DNA of 64,000 nucleotides from the NCBI RefSeq assembly GCF_963576615.1, contig NC_088714.1:39842572-39906571 (forward strand). The letters are read 5' to 3'. A program made the translations under genes and the position numbers. The notes below the pieces were generated by a model that worked only from the letters and a program-made list of their open reading frames with translations, was not told the origin of the DNA and ran no database searches. Of the stretch, positions 11,514 through 55,199 are shown piece after piece. The stretch's first letter is position 1, and every line of letters begins with the position of its first letter. This DNA is from Watersipora subatra (taxonomy: Eukaryota > Bryozoa > Gymnolaemata > Cheilostomatida > Watersiporidae).

Positions 11514-14216
11514 TATCATCATTATTAATATCATTATTATTATCATTATTATTATCATTATTATTATCATTATTATTATCATTATTATTATCATTATTAT
11601 TATCATTGTTATTATCATTATTATTATCATTATTATTATCATTGTTATTATCATTGTTATTATCATTATTATTATCATTGTTATTATCATTATTATTATC
11701 ATTATTATTATCATTATTATTATCATTATTAATATCATTATTATTATCATTATTATTATCATTATTATTATCATTGTTATTATCATTATTATTATCATTG
11801 TTATTATCATTATTATTATCATTGTTATTATCATTATTATTATCATTGTTATTATCATTATTATTATCATTATTATTATCATTATTATTATCATTGTTAT
11901 TATCATTATTATTATCATTATTATTATCATTATTATTATCATTATTATTATCATTATTATTATCATTATTATTATCATTATTATTATCATTATTATTATC
12001 ATTGTTATTATCATTATTATTATCATTGTTATTATCATTATTATTATCATTATTATTATCATTGTTATTATCATTATTATTATCATTGTTATTATCATTA
12101 TTATTATCATTGTTATTATTATTATCATTGTTATTATCATTATTATTATCATTATTATTATCATTATTATTATCATTATTATTATCATTGTTATTATCAT
12201 TATTATTATCATTATTATTATCATTATTATTATCATTGTTATTATCATTATTATTATCATTGTTATTATCATTATTATTATCATTATATTTTTTATGATT
12301 ATTATTATCATTATTATTATCATTATTAATATCATTATTATTATCATTATTATTATTATTATCATTGTTATTATCATTATTATTATCATTGTTATTATCA
12401 TTATTATTATCATTGTTATTATCATTATTATTATCATTGTTATTATCATTATTATTATCATTATTATTATCATTATTATTATCATTGTTATTATCATTGT
12501 TATTATCATTATTATTATCATTATCATTATTATTATCATTATTATTATCATTGTTATTATCATTATTATTATCATTGTTATTATCATTATTATTATCATT
12601 GTTATTATCATTATTATTATCATTGTTATTATCATTATTATTATCATTGTTATTATTATTATCATTGTTATTATCATTATCATCATTATTATTATCATTA
12701 TTATTATCATTATTATTATCATTATTATTATCATTATTATTATCATTGTTATTATCATTATTATTATCATTATTATTATCATTATTATTATCATTGTTAT
12801 TATCATTATTATTATCATTATTATTATCATTGTTATTATCATTATTATTATCATTGTTATTATCATTATTATTATCATTGTTATTATCATTATTATTATC
12901 ATTATTATTATCATTATTATTATCATTATTATTATCATTGTTATTATCATTATTATTATCATTGTTATTATCATTATTATTATCATTGTTATTATCATTA
13001 TTATTATCATTATTATTATCATTATTATTATTATTATCATTGTTATTATCATTATTATTATCATTATTATTATCATTATTATTATCATTATTATTATCAT
13101 TGTTATTATCATTATTATTATCATTGTTATTATCATTATTATTATCATTGTTATTATCATTATTATTATCATTATTATTATCATTATTATTATCATTATT
13201 ATTATCATTATTATTATCATTGTTATTATCATTATTATTATCATTGTTATTATCATTATTATTATCATTGTTATTATCATTATTATTATCATTGTTATTA
13301 TCATTATTATTATCATTATTATTATCATTATTATTATCATTATTATTATCATTATTATTATCATTATTATTATCATTATTATTATCATTATTATTATCAT
13401 TATTATTATCATTGTTATTATCATTATTATTATCATTGTTATTATCATTATTATTATCATTATTATTATCATTATTATTATCATTGTTATTATCATTATT
13501 ATTATCATTGTTATTATCATTATTATTATCATTGTTATTATCATTATTATTATCATTATTATTATCATTATTATTATCATTATTATTATCATTATTATTA
13601 TCATTGTTATTATCATTATTAATATCATTATTAATATCATTGTTATTATCATTATTATTATCATTATTATTATCATTATTATTATCATTATTATTATCAT
13701 TATTATTATCATTATTATTATCATTATTATTATCATTGTTATTATCATTATTAATATCATTATTAATATCATTGTTATTATCATTATTATTATCATTGTT
13801 ATTATCATTATTATTATCATTATTATTATCATTATTATTATCATTATTATTATCATTATTATTATCATTATTAATATCATTATTAATATCATTGTTATTA
13901 TCATTATTATTATCATTATTATTATCATTATTATTATCATTATTATTATCATTATTATTATCATTGTTATTATCATTATTATTATCATTATTATTATCAT
14001 TATTATTATCATTATTATTATCATTATTAATATCATTGTTATTATCATTATTATTATCATTATTATTATCATTATTATTATCATTATTATTATCATTATT
14101 ATTATCATTATTATTATCATTATTATTATCATTATTATTATCATTATTATTATCATTATTATTATCATTATTATTATCATTATTATTATCATTATTATTA
14201 ATATCATTACTATCAT
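11514..14216. repeat. 2.7-kb 12-bp microsatellite (ATTATTATTATC with GTT variants)
   Basis: About 225 copies of a 12-bp unit of ATT and ATC triplets, in which one ATT is often GTT. Rare AAT-containing units (ATTAATATC) recur at about 13619, 13749 and 13869 in similar surroundings, showing internal duplication. Frames of 600-1000 codons on both strands (poly-Ile, Leu-Leu-Ser, Asn-Asn-Asp) are artefacts of the period. Confidence 0.97.
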
Positions 14217-15800
14217 AACCTTCAGTCAAAAGATCTTTGACCACTGCAGGATTAAAAAAAGTTTTAGATTTTCATTTAGAACCTCGAGTGGCACACTTAA
14301 TTGCGTTTCTCCTCCATCCATTTTTAGTAGAATTGCATTTCTGTATATATTTGGCCTGTACCATAATGCAATGCACTTAATAACATTGACATCCAATTCC
14401 TGTGTTATTAAGCAACAGATCTATCAACTTCTACCAAAAACAACATATATTTAATTTGACTCCAGAAACAATAAATGACATTTATGTCATTTCCTCAGCC
14501 ACTTGGTATCTAGGTAAACATCATTACTGTTCGGAAAAAAGTGATGCAAAGAAATGATTGAAAGTCTACCCAAGTTGGGCACTAGGTTTGACAGCTCAGA
14601 CTAGCTCTCCGTTTGCTTCCTGGTCCCTATTTGGCTCGGGTAGGACCTTTTCAAATATCTTCAACATCAATCAGAACATGCAAAAAGTGTTGACCTTTTG
14701 CGTATTCTGATAGATGTTATCTGTTGGTGTTGGTTTTAGCTTCTAAGATTTTAACATGGCGCCGGCTGTGTCCTCACAGGGTCTATACTGTGCTCTAAGT
14801 TTGTAACTGGCCTCCTCTTAGGCATCAATGCATGAGCTGTTGGCAGCTGGTCCTTACGATGCCATGGTTAATCAATCGTAGACTGCTCTTCCCTTTACCC
14901 TACTAGTTAGTCATATCTCGCTACTATCTGCAAATTGCAATTATTCTTCAACACTACTTGCTCCATAAAAATGAGGCCCTCAGTCAGTTTTGTAAGATCC
15001 CACTCTGTTGTTAACATGCTGATGTTAAACTCATATAAACTAACACTGGGCCAATCCTTGCAAATCACTCTTGTTTTAAAAAAAGGTTCCTTCCTACCCA
15101 TTGCCACTTGCGAAGCAAACTCCGAAAGCGGATGAAGGTCGGACAGCTCTTGCATCGCGGCTTGTATTTTAAGATCTTACTATTTTCAGCTGCAGCTAAA
15201 GGAGAGCACTGAATCTAGTGCTTTCTTTCATACAACCTTTTGATAGAACGCAAATTAAAACCAGTTTGTTCGACTCCACTGAAGGCAACAGAGTGCGCTG
15301 TACCCAATGCTACCTAAAATGCAACTGGCTGAACTCAACAGGAGGGATCTGAAACCAGCTCGCTATACTCTGTTGAAGTTTACGAATGCACTACCCAACT
15401 CTAGCTGAATTGCTGGACTCAACAGGAGGGAACAGTCCTAAAATGAAATAATGTATTTTTCTGACTCCATTAGCCTTTGAAATTATGCACTCATGTACTG
15501 TACATGTTTAACCTGCTGCCATTTTACGACTTGTCATTATTCTCACAAACTAATTTCTAATTTTGGCACAATTTATAGACAGCCACAGTGCAAACCAACC
15601 ATAGAAACATCTGCATAGCACTGAACACTTTATGGTTGAATGCAATGCAAGGCAAATGTTCAACCACAATAAACTGACTAAATTTATTTGTACAAGTACC
15701 CTGACAGCCCTGACAAGTGCCCTGACAGCCCAGTGTGTCATAAGAGATTACGCTTCGCCAAAAAAACACACAGAATAACTATGTTCATGTTTATTCTGAG
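14217..15800. other. Repeat-derived spacer, no intact gene
   Basis: No supported gene. A frame at 14907-15155 (minus, 82 codons) and an open stretch at 14250-14450 may be decayed retroelement sequence, given the relic next door, but no conserved motif was recognised. 15260-15440 holds loosely repeated phrases such as GAACTCAACAGGAGGGA. Confidence 0.4.
15790..15795 (-). promoter_or_regulatory. Possible polyadenylation signal downstream of coronin gene
   Basis: TTTATT on plus reads AATAAA on minus, about 0.9 kb past the coronin stop. I saw no clear nearer AATAAA on that strand, but the distance makes this tentative. Confidence 0.2.
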
Positions 15801-15802
15801 AC

Positions 15803-15951
15803 ACAAGAGGTGGTCTATTAGTGCAGGTGTGAGCATGTCAGGATAACAAACCTGAAAGTCAAGAGTTCAAATCCTGTATAATGCAATCATTTTTCTAATT
15901 TCAACCTGTGGCTTCAGATAGACGGATGGACACAGCCCTTATTATAGTAAG
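15803..15951 (+). mobile_element. tRNA-derived SINE copy
   Basis: A tRNA-like head carries a B-box-like GAGTTCAAATCC. It is followed by a tail with GGCTTCAGATAGACGGATGG and the end CTTATTATAGTAA. The same head and tail occur on the minus strand at 58263-58490 and 63584-63795. Confidence 0.65.
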
Positions 15952-16708
15952 CATTCAGAGCTTTGTCCTTTAAAAGTGTAACGAATGGTTTCCACTAGCA
16001 GTTTTATAAAACAGAACAGCTAAGTCCTTTGTTGACATAACTGCTGGCTAAATTGCTTAAACTATTTTTGCAGGTGTGACAACTCTGAATTCTGCTGTGG
16101 ATAAAAAAAGAATATTCTAGAAGCTGAACCTGAGCTCAAGTGTATTTGGGGAGAAAATTATAAATATACCTGATTGAACTAATCACCAACATGATGGAGA
16201 GACACGAGAGGCTTGCAGTAGAAGCTATGGCAGATGAAAAACAAATAGTAGATACTAAAGTAGGCGAAGAAAACAATAAATATTCTAACGATTAAAAACT
16301 GGATACAAGCAAAATAAACTATATAATAATCTCTAAAAGAGTTATCTTCTCTATCAAAGTACTTTATCTATAAAATGACCACACATGGCCATAGAGTATT
16401 GCACAAGCAAAAGTAAACTAAAAAGTTAGTAAGAATATAAAAATATCTTACTAGAGCCGTAAGTAAATAGACCGTCTGATATTGCTAATAGTGAGTGGCA
16501 GTGGTAATACAGAGAGTGAAGCTGAGCACTTAGGCTGGACGGGTAGACTCCCCCGTCTTGTGCATAGGAGAAGAAACCCAACTAGAACCACTTTACACTG
16601 AACTACCTGATAGGCGATGTTTACTATAAAGTTACATGTCATAGAGTTACCCACCACAGAGGCACTCATCATATAGCTACTCGCCATAGAGTTATACATC
16701 GCAGGCTC

Positions 16709-47980
<31,272 letters not shown>

Positions 47981-48239
47981 CTGCAGAATAGCCAATGTAA
48001 CTGTGAGAACCTTTAGCCTAAGGTCTATTCATAAGATGGGTAGTCAACAGGTAGGAGGTTGCAAAGGCAAAATTGACCTTTCCAACTCTGCACTTGAGTC
48101 AAATGATCAAAGGCTATAGTAAAGGTTTTTAACATCTCATGCAGAAATCTTAAAGCATTCATTGTTGAAGAACGTGACAATCAGGGACAGCTGTGCCCAG
48201 ACACACAGCTCAATAGGTCCTTAGCTATAACTTAGGGCC

Positions 48240-48870
48240 ATTCCCGTCAAATTTTTAAAAGTTTTATCGCAATAAAGTCTACGTATTTTCTATCATTTGG
48301 AATTTTGTTAGCTGTTTAAGGTGATCTGACTGCCTCTGTTTCAACATTGAAATCGACAAAACTCAGTGGCAGTTAAACATTTACGAGAAAAAGACCCAAA
48401 AATGACATCAATAGTCATGCACATCGTTTATAACTGTTAAATATACAATCTCATTAGCGTCTGGGCACTTATATGTTTACACAGCATTTAGAGGCAGACA
48501 ATGGGACAACTTCTAACCAACCCAACTTTATACCAGTTGTAACATCTATATTCTATAGCAATGTATCTGAGGCTATATTTAAAGTTTTATTCCAACAATC
48601 ATGAGCGAACACAGAATATAAAATATGTCAATAGAGACGCGTAACACTGCAACTCAAACGCGATAGTCAATGTTGTAACGAGAGAAAACAGGAAATGTGA
48701 CTTGACGTTATTTTTGCAATTCTTTTTCTGCTGAGCTTTTTAACTACGATCAAGTTTTGCCGATTTCAATCTTGAAAGGGGCAGTCAGATCACTAACAAC
48801 AGCAAACAAAATTCCAAATGATAAAAAAAGTTTATACTGTGTAATAAAAAAATTTGAATTTGTCGTGAGT
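48240..48870. mobile_element. MITE with long imperfect inverted arms (fold-back family, copy 2)
   Basis: The left arm (CATTTGGAATTTTGTTAGCT, AAGGTGATCTGACTGCC) and right arm (GGCAGTCAGATCACTAACAA, CAAAATTCCAAATGATAA) are inverted copies over about 110 bp, joined by about 370 bp of non-coding DNA. Same family as 25975-26400. Confidence 0.8.
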
Positions 48871-48874
48871 GGCC

Positions 48875-49720
48875 TTTCAATTATCAGTATAAATACTAGG
48901 CTCACAACTTTCAACAAAAATGGAGAAAGTCCTTGTAACAATCGACACCCTAAATAACTTCATCCCCTTCCCAATTTGATCAGACAGTACGAATTGGAAC
49001 CTAGTCACTGCATTCAAAACGGCTAAAGATAAATATGACATACATGTACATAATGGCATATCCATGGAACAGCCATATTTCCTAAATTATCACTAAGAAT
49101 AGAGCAAGGGTGACTCGACTCCTCATGTTATCTGATAATCATCTAGTATTTTCCACAGGCATCAAATTGTGAGTCATCACACAGTCAGCTGAGTTCATAT
49201 CAATCCATGGCACCTGTACTCACCATCCATCTCGTTCATAGATTTCAATAGTTTAGTCTTTGCTAAATATCAACAGGCTTGCACTGCACAACAGCAATTG
49301 ATAATGAAATCTATGACAGTTGTGATGATGGAATAAATTTTTGGTTATTTGATGGTATCGGTGCAACTGTTTTTATCCTGCGGTAACTTGACTGCAGCAT
49401 TTACTATTACTACATGGACGGCTTAGGTAAACAGGTTCGAATGGTTCAGGGGTGGTGCTATGTTTCCACGGCATGATTAATCCTCAAATTTGTATCACCA
49501 GCAAGATTGAAATGGCAAAAACCTGCAAGTCAACCGAGTTTTGTATCTCACTAGAGTTTATCGAACATTTCGAAAGATGGAATAATATATGAATATACTA
49601 TAGAATATGATTCTTACGGTTCTACTTCACTAGCAGGTTACAAAAGTGTTACTCATCAAAAATACATAGAAAATAGGAAATGCTGTTACTTACAATGTTT
49701 TCAAAAAGTTATCGCTCGCT
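48875..49720. other. No gene; contains a fragment of family A at 49455-49590
   Basis: 49455-49590 shares GTTTCCACGGCATGATTAAT and following phrases with the dispersed repeat at 55180-55310. Otherwise nothing recognised. Confidence 0.4.
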
Positions 49721-49785
49721 ATATTATATTGTATATATATATTATAATATATTATATATATATGTTAGTGCTCGCTCATTATATA
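49720..49785. repeat. TA-rich palindromic tract between CGCTCG motifs
   Basis: TATATAT/ATTATA run bounded by CTCGCT repeats; likely hairpin-forming. Confidence 0.7.
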
Positions 49786-49790
49786 TCTCA

Positions 49791-50620
49791 TAAAGGGGTG
49801 GTCACAAGAGAGCCGAAACGAACCAAATGACGCAAAACGACGTCGCTGTCAGTTGTAAACTGTTCGGCCGAAGACATTTCTGGCCGAAACGAACCATTTC
49901 GGTCCTGCTCGAAATTTTGTGGCCGAACCTGTGCTCTTATTGGCTGGTTAAGATTCTAGCGACCACGCGTCACATTTCTCTTTACGTGCGTGTGAGCAAA
50001 GTTGAAAAAGAAATGGGATGATCTTTTTATTTCGTTGAATAAACACGAAGCGATTTACGACAAGGCTCACCCGGACTTGTGATTGTGTTCCATAAATGTA
50101 AGATGTTGCATTTAAGTTTTGCATAAATGTAAGAAAATGGTTGTGATTTTCTTTCATGTAGAATAGAAGTAATGTGTCATATTCATCCTGGTGAAGAATC
50201 GTTGACTGATTTATTTATGTAAAACCACAGTACTATGATGAAGACTGTTTTTGGTTGTTATGTACTCAAAATAGAAAAACATTCATATGTTAACAAAAAA
50301 TATAATTTTGTTGATGGAAGGAAGAGTGGGCAAAATCTTTGTATCGAGTGATTTATTTTGAGCAGCTGAACGATCTTCTGATAAATCTGTTGTGTAATTA
50401 TAATTAATAATTGTTCCTCAAAGTTTTTTGTTTACAATAGAAATATTTAGCTCAAATACATAAAAATTACCAATGAAACAGTGTCCTGTCTCCATGCGTA
50501 TGGTATCTAGGAAGCGAAGTGATTTCGGATGCCGTGTGACATGTGGCTTAGCCGAACCGACGTAAAACAACCTCCGAACCAAACCTAAGTCGGTTCGGCC
50601 ATCGTGTGACCACAGCTTAA
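49791..50620. mobile_element. MITE with GTGGTCACA-type ends, ~0.83 kb
   Basis: Left end TAAAGGGGTGGTCACAAGAG then GCCGAAACGAACC. The right end inverted reads TTAAGCTGTGGTCACACGAT then GGCCGAACCGAC. CCGAAC motifs recur in both arms. No transposase frame; target duplication unclear (TA or TTAA). Confidence 0.7.
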
Positions 50621-50624
50621 CAAT

Positions 50625-51145
50625 GTTACATGGTTTGGATGCGTGTCACAAATCGGGCAGTTTGATCCCTACAGTTACGCAATGCACTTTACAGAAAGAT
50701 GTCTAATTGTGGGCTACCCCTTCGTTTTTCCTAAGTCCTGGAGAAGTCACATACATGATTCCTCCTTACCATACTCGATATTCCCACTAATAACAACTAT
50801 CCCACCCTCATCATATTGTTATGACAGATTCTAACAAATAACTATTCCATCAAAATGCGGGACAGAGCAAAGGATGAAAGACGCACCAAGTGTCTGGCTG
50901 CTGTTGACCACAGACCGGCAGCCATTGATGCTATCTGCTCATAAACAAGCTGGTATTTGCCATTTGGCAGATTAGGTAGGGAAGGGGTGAAGTTAGTACT
51001 TCCCAAAGTGAGGACAATTCCAAGTGCTGTGTTGAAGAGCCCCAAAAAATTAATAGCCAACCCAGCCAGAGTATAAAAATAGATTAAGTTGAACATAACT
51101 AAATTACCTGGTTTCCTTTCAGACACCCCCCTCCTTTGTAAACTT
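50625..51145. other. No supported gene
   Basis: A 112-codon minus frame (50842-51180) has hydrophobic segments, but its 5' part lies in the pogo/mariner-like end at 51150, so it is not called. Confidence 0.4.
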
Positions 51146-51149
51146 GATC

Positions 51150-51467
51150 CTTTGTAAACCTTTATAAAAGTCGTTAACAAGAATATTTTGCCGCTGATGA
51201 TGATAATAATGACGCCTAAGAACTACTAAAAGTTGATGTTTGTCTCTGTGGCTTGGAATGAAGTGATATTCTACAGCGATAAAAACCCTGTCCATGGCCG
51301 TTAGGCAAATAACTTTTCGAATAAATGATGTAGAGGTCGAGTTATCTGAAGCAATTTATCATTGCGTTGGAACTGACCAAACAAATTCGTTCGAGTTAAC
51401 CTTGTGTTTGAGATGAAATGTTACATTTTATCCGAGGGCGAGTTATCCGAGTTTGACTGTACTTAGC
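51150..51467 (-). mobile_element. End fragment of a pogo/mariner-like element, copy 1
   Basis: On the minus strand it starts TACAGTCAAACTCGGATAAC, then GCCCTCGG, and continues about 300 bp to TTGTTAACGACTTTTATAAA. Copy 2 at 52710-53012 follows the same order of phrases. CAGT-x-AAACTCGGATAACTC ends are typical of pogo/Tigger-like transposons. Confidence 0.65.
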
Positions 51468-52029
51468 CATGAAAAATTCCTAAAAAGTTGGGGCGGCTCA
51501 GCCGGCCAGCCGCCCAAGGGAATACGGGCATGATTGATAGTCCAAGAAACAAATGGCAGCAAGCGATCAAATTGCATTATCGACCTTGCCCACACCATTC
51601 TACCTGCGGTTCACAATTACAAACTAGTCGCAAACTGAAATTTTTTTTATCGGTGAACTGAACCTGAGGAATCTAATTATGTTTGTTCCACTGCATTTAT
51701 TTTCACATCACTATATTTTCGCACACATCAGAGCTGCGAAATTAAGTTGCTGCGAAATGTTACTCTGTATGCTACTCACGAAACTAAATACTAGCGAAAT
51801 ATAAGTGTCCTAGGGTAATATAATGCTATTCAGATACAAAATGGCTTCAAAGATAATACAGTGAAACTCGGATAACTCAAACTTCAAGGGACCGAGCAAA
51901 AGTGTTCGAATTATCAGAGCGTTCAAGTTATCAGAGCACTGTCACAAGTCCATGTATTTACTTATTTATTAGTAGATACATGTACATATACAAACTATAA
52001 TATAAATCAAAAGCACAAATGGCTTGTTT

Positions 52030-52260
52030 CAAATTAAATGCTTTTAATGTAAAGTTTAAAACGTTTTTATCAAAAAGTATAGAGATTTTTCTATCACTTG
52101 AGATTGGTTTGTTGTTTGAGGTGATGTTATTGCCAGGACGTTTTTTAGATTGACAAGGGCAAAACTTGATCGTTGCTGAAATGCTCAAAAGAAAAGACAT
52201 CTTTTTCTTTTGAGCGTTTTACTCACGATCAATTTTGCCGATTTTTCTTGAAGTTTATGC
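52030..52260. mobile_element. Fold-back MITE family, copy 3 (shortened)
   Basis: GTTTGAGGTGATGTTATTGC ... AACTTGATCG, then a CTCAAAAGAAAAGA / TCTTTTTCTTTTGAG hairpin and CGATCAATTTTGCCGAT. Its right arm is shorter than in copies 1 and 2. Confidence 0.6.
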
Positions 52261-52564
52261 AAAGATTACCTTACTTTACCTGGGATTCGTTAAGAGCAAC
52301 ACTCCGAGGCAGTTCAATTAAAAGTTTAACGAGGTTTTACGGTACATTGTATATCACTCACGCTTTTTGAATGAATACTTATTGAATGTACACACGTATT
52401 CTGTGTTTAGGTCAAACGATGAATAGTTTTTTTTAGCTAAGACAACGTATACGTTTAATTGCAACAATTTTTAAGACGTTTTAAACATTCAGCATTCCGA
52501 CGTTGATTCAACACGGAATCAATGTCGGAAAACTATTCATCTAGCCATCTAGCCAACTATTCAT

Positions 52565-52680
52565 GCTAGCCGGGTCACGCACTCAAGGATTTTCGCCACG
52601 CCGATACAAAACAAAAACAACATGCTGTTTTTGTTTTGTATGTGCGTGGTGAAAATCCTTGCGCGCGTGACCCGGCTAGC
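52565..52680. mobile_element. 116-bp near-perfect hairpin element
   Basis: GCTAGCCGGGTCACGC ... CAAGGATTTTCGCCACGC ... ACAAAACAAAAAC pairs with GTTTTTGTTTTGT ... GCGTGGTGAAAATCCTTG ... GCGTGACCCGGCTAGC. The stem is about 53 bp with few mismatches and a very short loop. Confidence 0.85.
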
Positions 52681-53284
52681 CCGTGCTATTTATCGTATAG
52701 CAGTATAAATCAAATTTCACCAAACCTTTAGAAAAGTCGTTGACAAAAATATTTTGCCGATGGAGGTAATAACGACACTTATGAATTACAAAAAGTTGAG
52801 GTTTACCTCTATGGCTTTGAATAAAGTGATTTTCTAAAGCGATAGCAACCGTTTCGGTAGCCATTGGGCAAAAAACAGTTCGAATTAACAGTGTTGAGTT
52901 CGAGTTATATAGAGCCATTTATCATTGCGTGGGAACGGACCAAGCAAATCCATTCGAGTTAACCGTGTGTTCGCTATATCCGAGGGCGAGTTATCCATGT
53001 TTCACTGTGTATTAAAACGAATGCTAAAAAATAAAGGTTGGGTAAAATAAAACTTCATTTGCATAAATCTAAAGGACAAGAAAATACGCTTGTCTTTGAC
53101 GCCGCTGTTATGCATTGTAGAGACTTCACTGTACATTCAGTGTGCTCTAGCTGTTACAGCCAATGCTAAGAAAAGCATGTTTAGAACAAATAATTCGCAG
53201 ATGAGTGTTTACACCAAGGTCAACGATCAACTCCTACAGCCATGGATTGACAAGGGCAAGTTTCAGCGCTTCTAATCTATCACT

Positions 53285-54557
53285 ATGTTTCCATGGTGCT
53301 CAGTACTGCGATGCAGCCCCCTCCGAAGTAGAGGGGATTGTATGTTTCCATGGTGCGCAGTACTGCGATGCAGCCCCCTCCGAAGTAGAGGGGATTGTAT
53401 GTTTCCATGCTGCAGAGTACTGCGATGCAGCCCCCTCCAAAGTCAAGGGGATTGTATGTTTCCATGCTGCAGAGTACTGCGATGCAGCCCCCTCTGAAGT
53501 CGAGGAGATTGTACGTTTCCATGGTGCTCAGTACTGCGATGCAGCCCCCTCCGAAGTCGAGGGGATCGAATGTTTCCATGGTGCGCAGTACTGCGATGCA
53601 GCCCCCTCCGAAGTAGAGGGGATTGTACGTTGCTATGGTGCTCAGTACTGCGATGCAGCCCCCTCCGAAGTTGAGGGGATTGTACGTTTTCATGGTGCTC
53701 AGTACTGCGATGCAGCTCCCTCCGAAGTCGAGGGGATTGTATGTTTCCATGGTGCTCAGTACTGCGATCCAGCCCCCTTCGAAGTCGAGGGGATTGTACG
53801 TTTCCATGGTGCTCAGTACTGCGATGCAGCCCCCTCCGAAGTCGAGGGGATTGTCTGTTTCCATGCTGCGCAGTACTGCGATGCAGCCCCCTCCGAAGTA
53901 GAGGGGATTGTACGTTTCCATGGTGCTCAGTACTGCGATCCAGCCCCCTTCGAAGTCGAGGGGATTGTACGTTTCCATGGTGCTCAGTACTGCGATGCAG
54001 CCCCCTCCGAAGTCGAGGGGATTGTCTGTTTCCATGCTGCGCAGTACTGCGATACAGCCCCCTCCGAAGTAGAGGGGATTGTACGTTTCCATGGTGCTCA
54101 GTACTGCGATGCAGCCCCCTCCGAAGTCGAGGGGATTGTATGTTTCCATGCTGCGCAGTACTGCGATGCAGCCCCCTCCGAAGTAGAGGGGATTGTACGT
54201 TTCCATGGTGCTCAGTACTGCGATGCAGCCCCCTCCGAAGTAGAGGGGATCGTATGTTTCCATGGTACGCAGTACTGCGATGCAGCCCCCTCCGAAGTAG
54301 AGGGGATTGTACGTTGCTATGGTGCTCAGTACTGCGATGCAGCCCCCTCCGAAGTCGAGGGGATTGTACGTTTCCATGGTGCTCAGTACTGCGATGCAGC
54401 CCCCTCCGAAGTCGAGGGGATTGTATGTTTCCATGGTGCTCAGTACTGCGATGCAGCCCCCTCCGAAGTCGAGGAGATTGAACGTTTCCATGCTGTGCAG
54501 TACTGCGATCCAGCCCCCTCCGAAGTCAAGGGGATTGTACGTTTCCATGCTGCGCAG
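53285..54557. repeat. 57-bp GC-rich minisatellite, about 22 copies
   Basis: Unit GTTTCCATGGTGCTCAGTAC, TGCGATGCAGCCCCCTCCGA, AGTCGAGGGGATTGTAC. As 57 is 19 codons, frames are open on both strands: plus 53205-54575 (456 codons, FHGAQYCDAAPSEVEGIV repeated), minus 53283-54548 (421 codons, METYNPLDFGGGCIAVLST). Two frequent changes (GTC/GTA and GCT/GCG) are silent in the first plus frame; others (CGT/TGT, GGT/GCT) are not. No splice or promoter evidence supports a gene. Confidence 0.93.
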
Positions 54558-54599
54558 TGGTTTTCAGCAAATTAGCCAGAGAAGAGAAATTGTATAAAT

Positions 54600-55195
54600 C
54601 GAATCGCCTGATGGAGAAATTGAATCGATCATGGATACCGAATGTCAGAAACGGTCTTTTAATGCTTCTGTCATCATTATACGTTTATTTACAATACACA
54701 TTCACAAGGTTTTACAAACCGTAACACAATTTTTACAAAGCAATATTTTTAATAAGTATTTTTAAGTAATATATTATTTAAACGTTAATTTAGGACTTGC
54801 CATCTATTTTTCGAAAAGTGTTGGCATCCATAACAAAGTCTAGGAAAGTAATCACCTCATCCTCGTGGATGCAGACCATAATTAAATTTAGGTGAAAGAA
54901 GATCGGAAGAATAGAAAAAACAAGATTCGCGGGATAACATTTGTACTAGTTTATGGCCCTCGAAGAATCCGTCTCCACAGCATGGGAGCTATGCGCAGCC
55001 ACTGCGCAATTGCTGTTTCCTTGCTGCGAATTTGCACTGGCTTCGCACTGAATTCATACGAAGACGCCGTTTCCATGATTCGGAGAGCGCGCAACTCCGA
55101 AGCACTGCGCATCATGGAAACATGGTGTATGTAATTCCATCTAAAACTTAGAGATAATTACATCATCCTCTCATCTAGCACTGCTTCCATGACAC
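54600..55195. other. No gene; patch of GCGCAG-rich sequence at 54955-55130
   Basis: TCCATGATTCGGAGAGCGCG and nearby phrases look repeat-derived. The 80-codon frame is unsupported. Confidence 0.4.
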
Positions 55196-55199
55196 GGTT

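Larger units (their letters stand above)
51858..53012. mobile_element. Pogo/mariner-like element, copy 2, with nested fold-backs
   Basis: Left end CAGTGAAACTCGGATAACTC at about 51861. The right end inverted begins CACAGTGAAACATGGATAAC (53012), then GCCCTCGG. Both termini share the CAGTGAAA motif. The interior holds a fold-back-family segment (52030-52260) and a hairpin element (52565-52680). No transposase. Confidence 0.65.

Noticed and set aside
11449..14454. Poly-Ile, Leu-Leu-Ser and Asn-Asp frames up to 1001 codons
   Set aside because: Products of the 12-bp ATTATC microsatellite on both strands.
50842..51180. 112-codon minus frame with hydrophobic segments
   Set aside because: Its beginning lies inside a pogo/mariner-like end; no family resemblance.
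53205..54575. Secreted cysteine-repeat protein
   Set aside because: The frame is open equally in other frames of the same 57-bp repeat, with no signal peptide or splice support; kept only as a finding to test.
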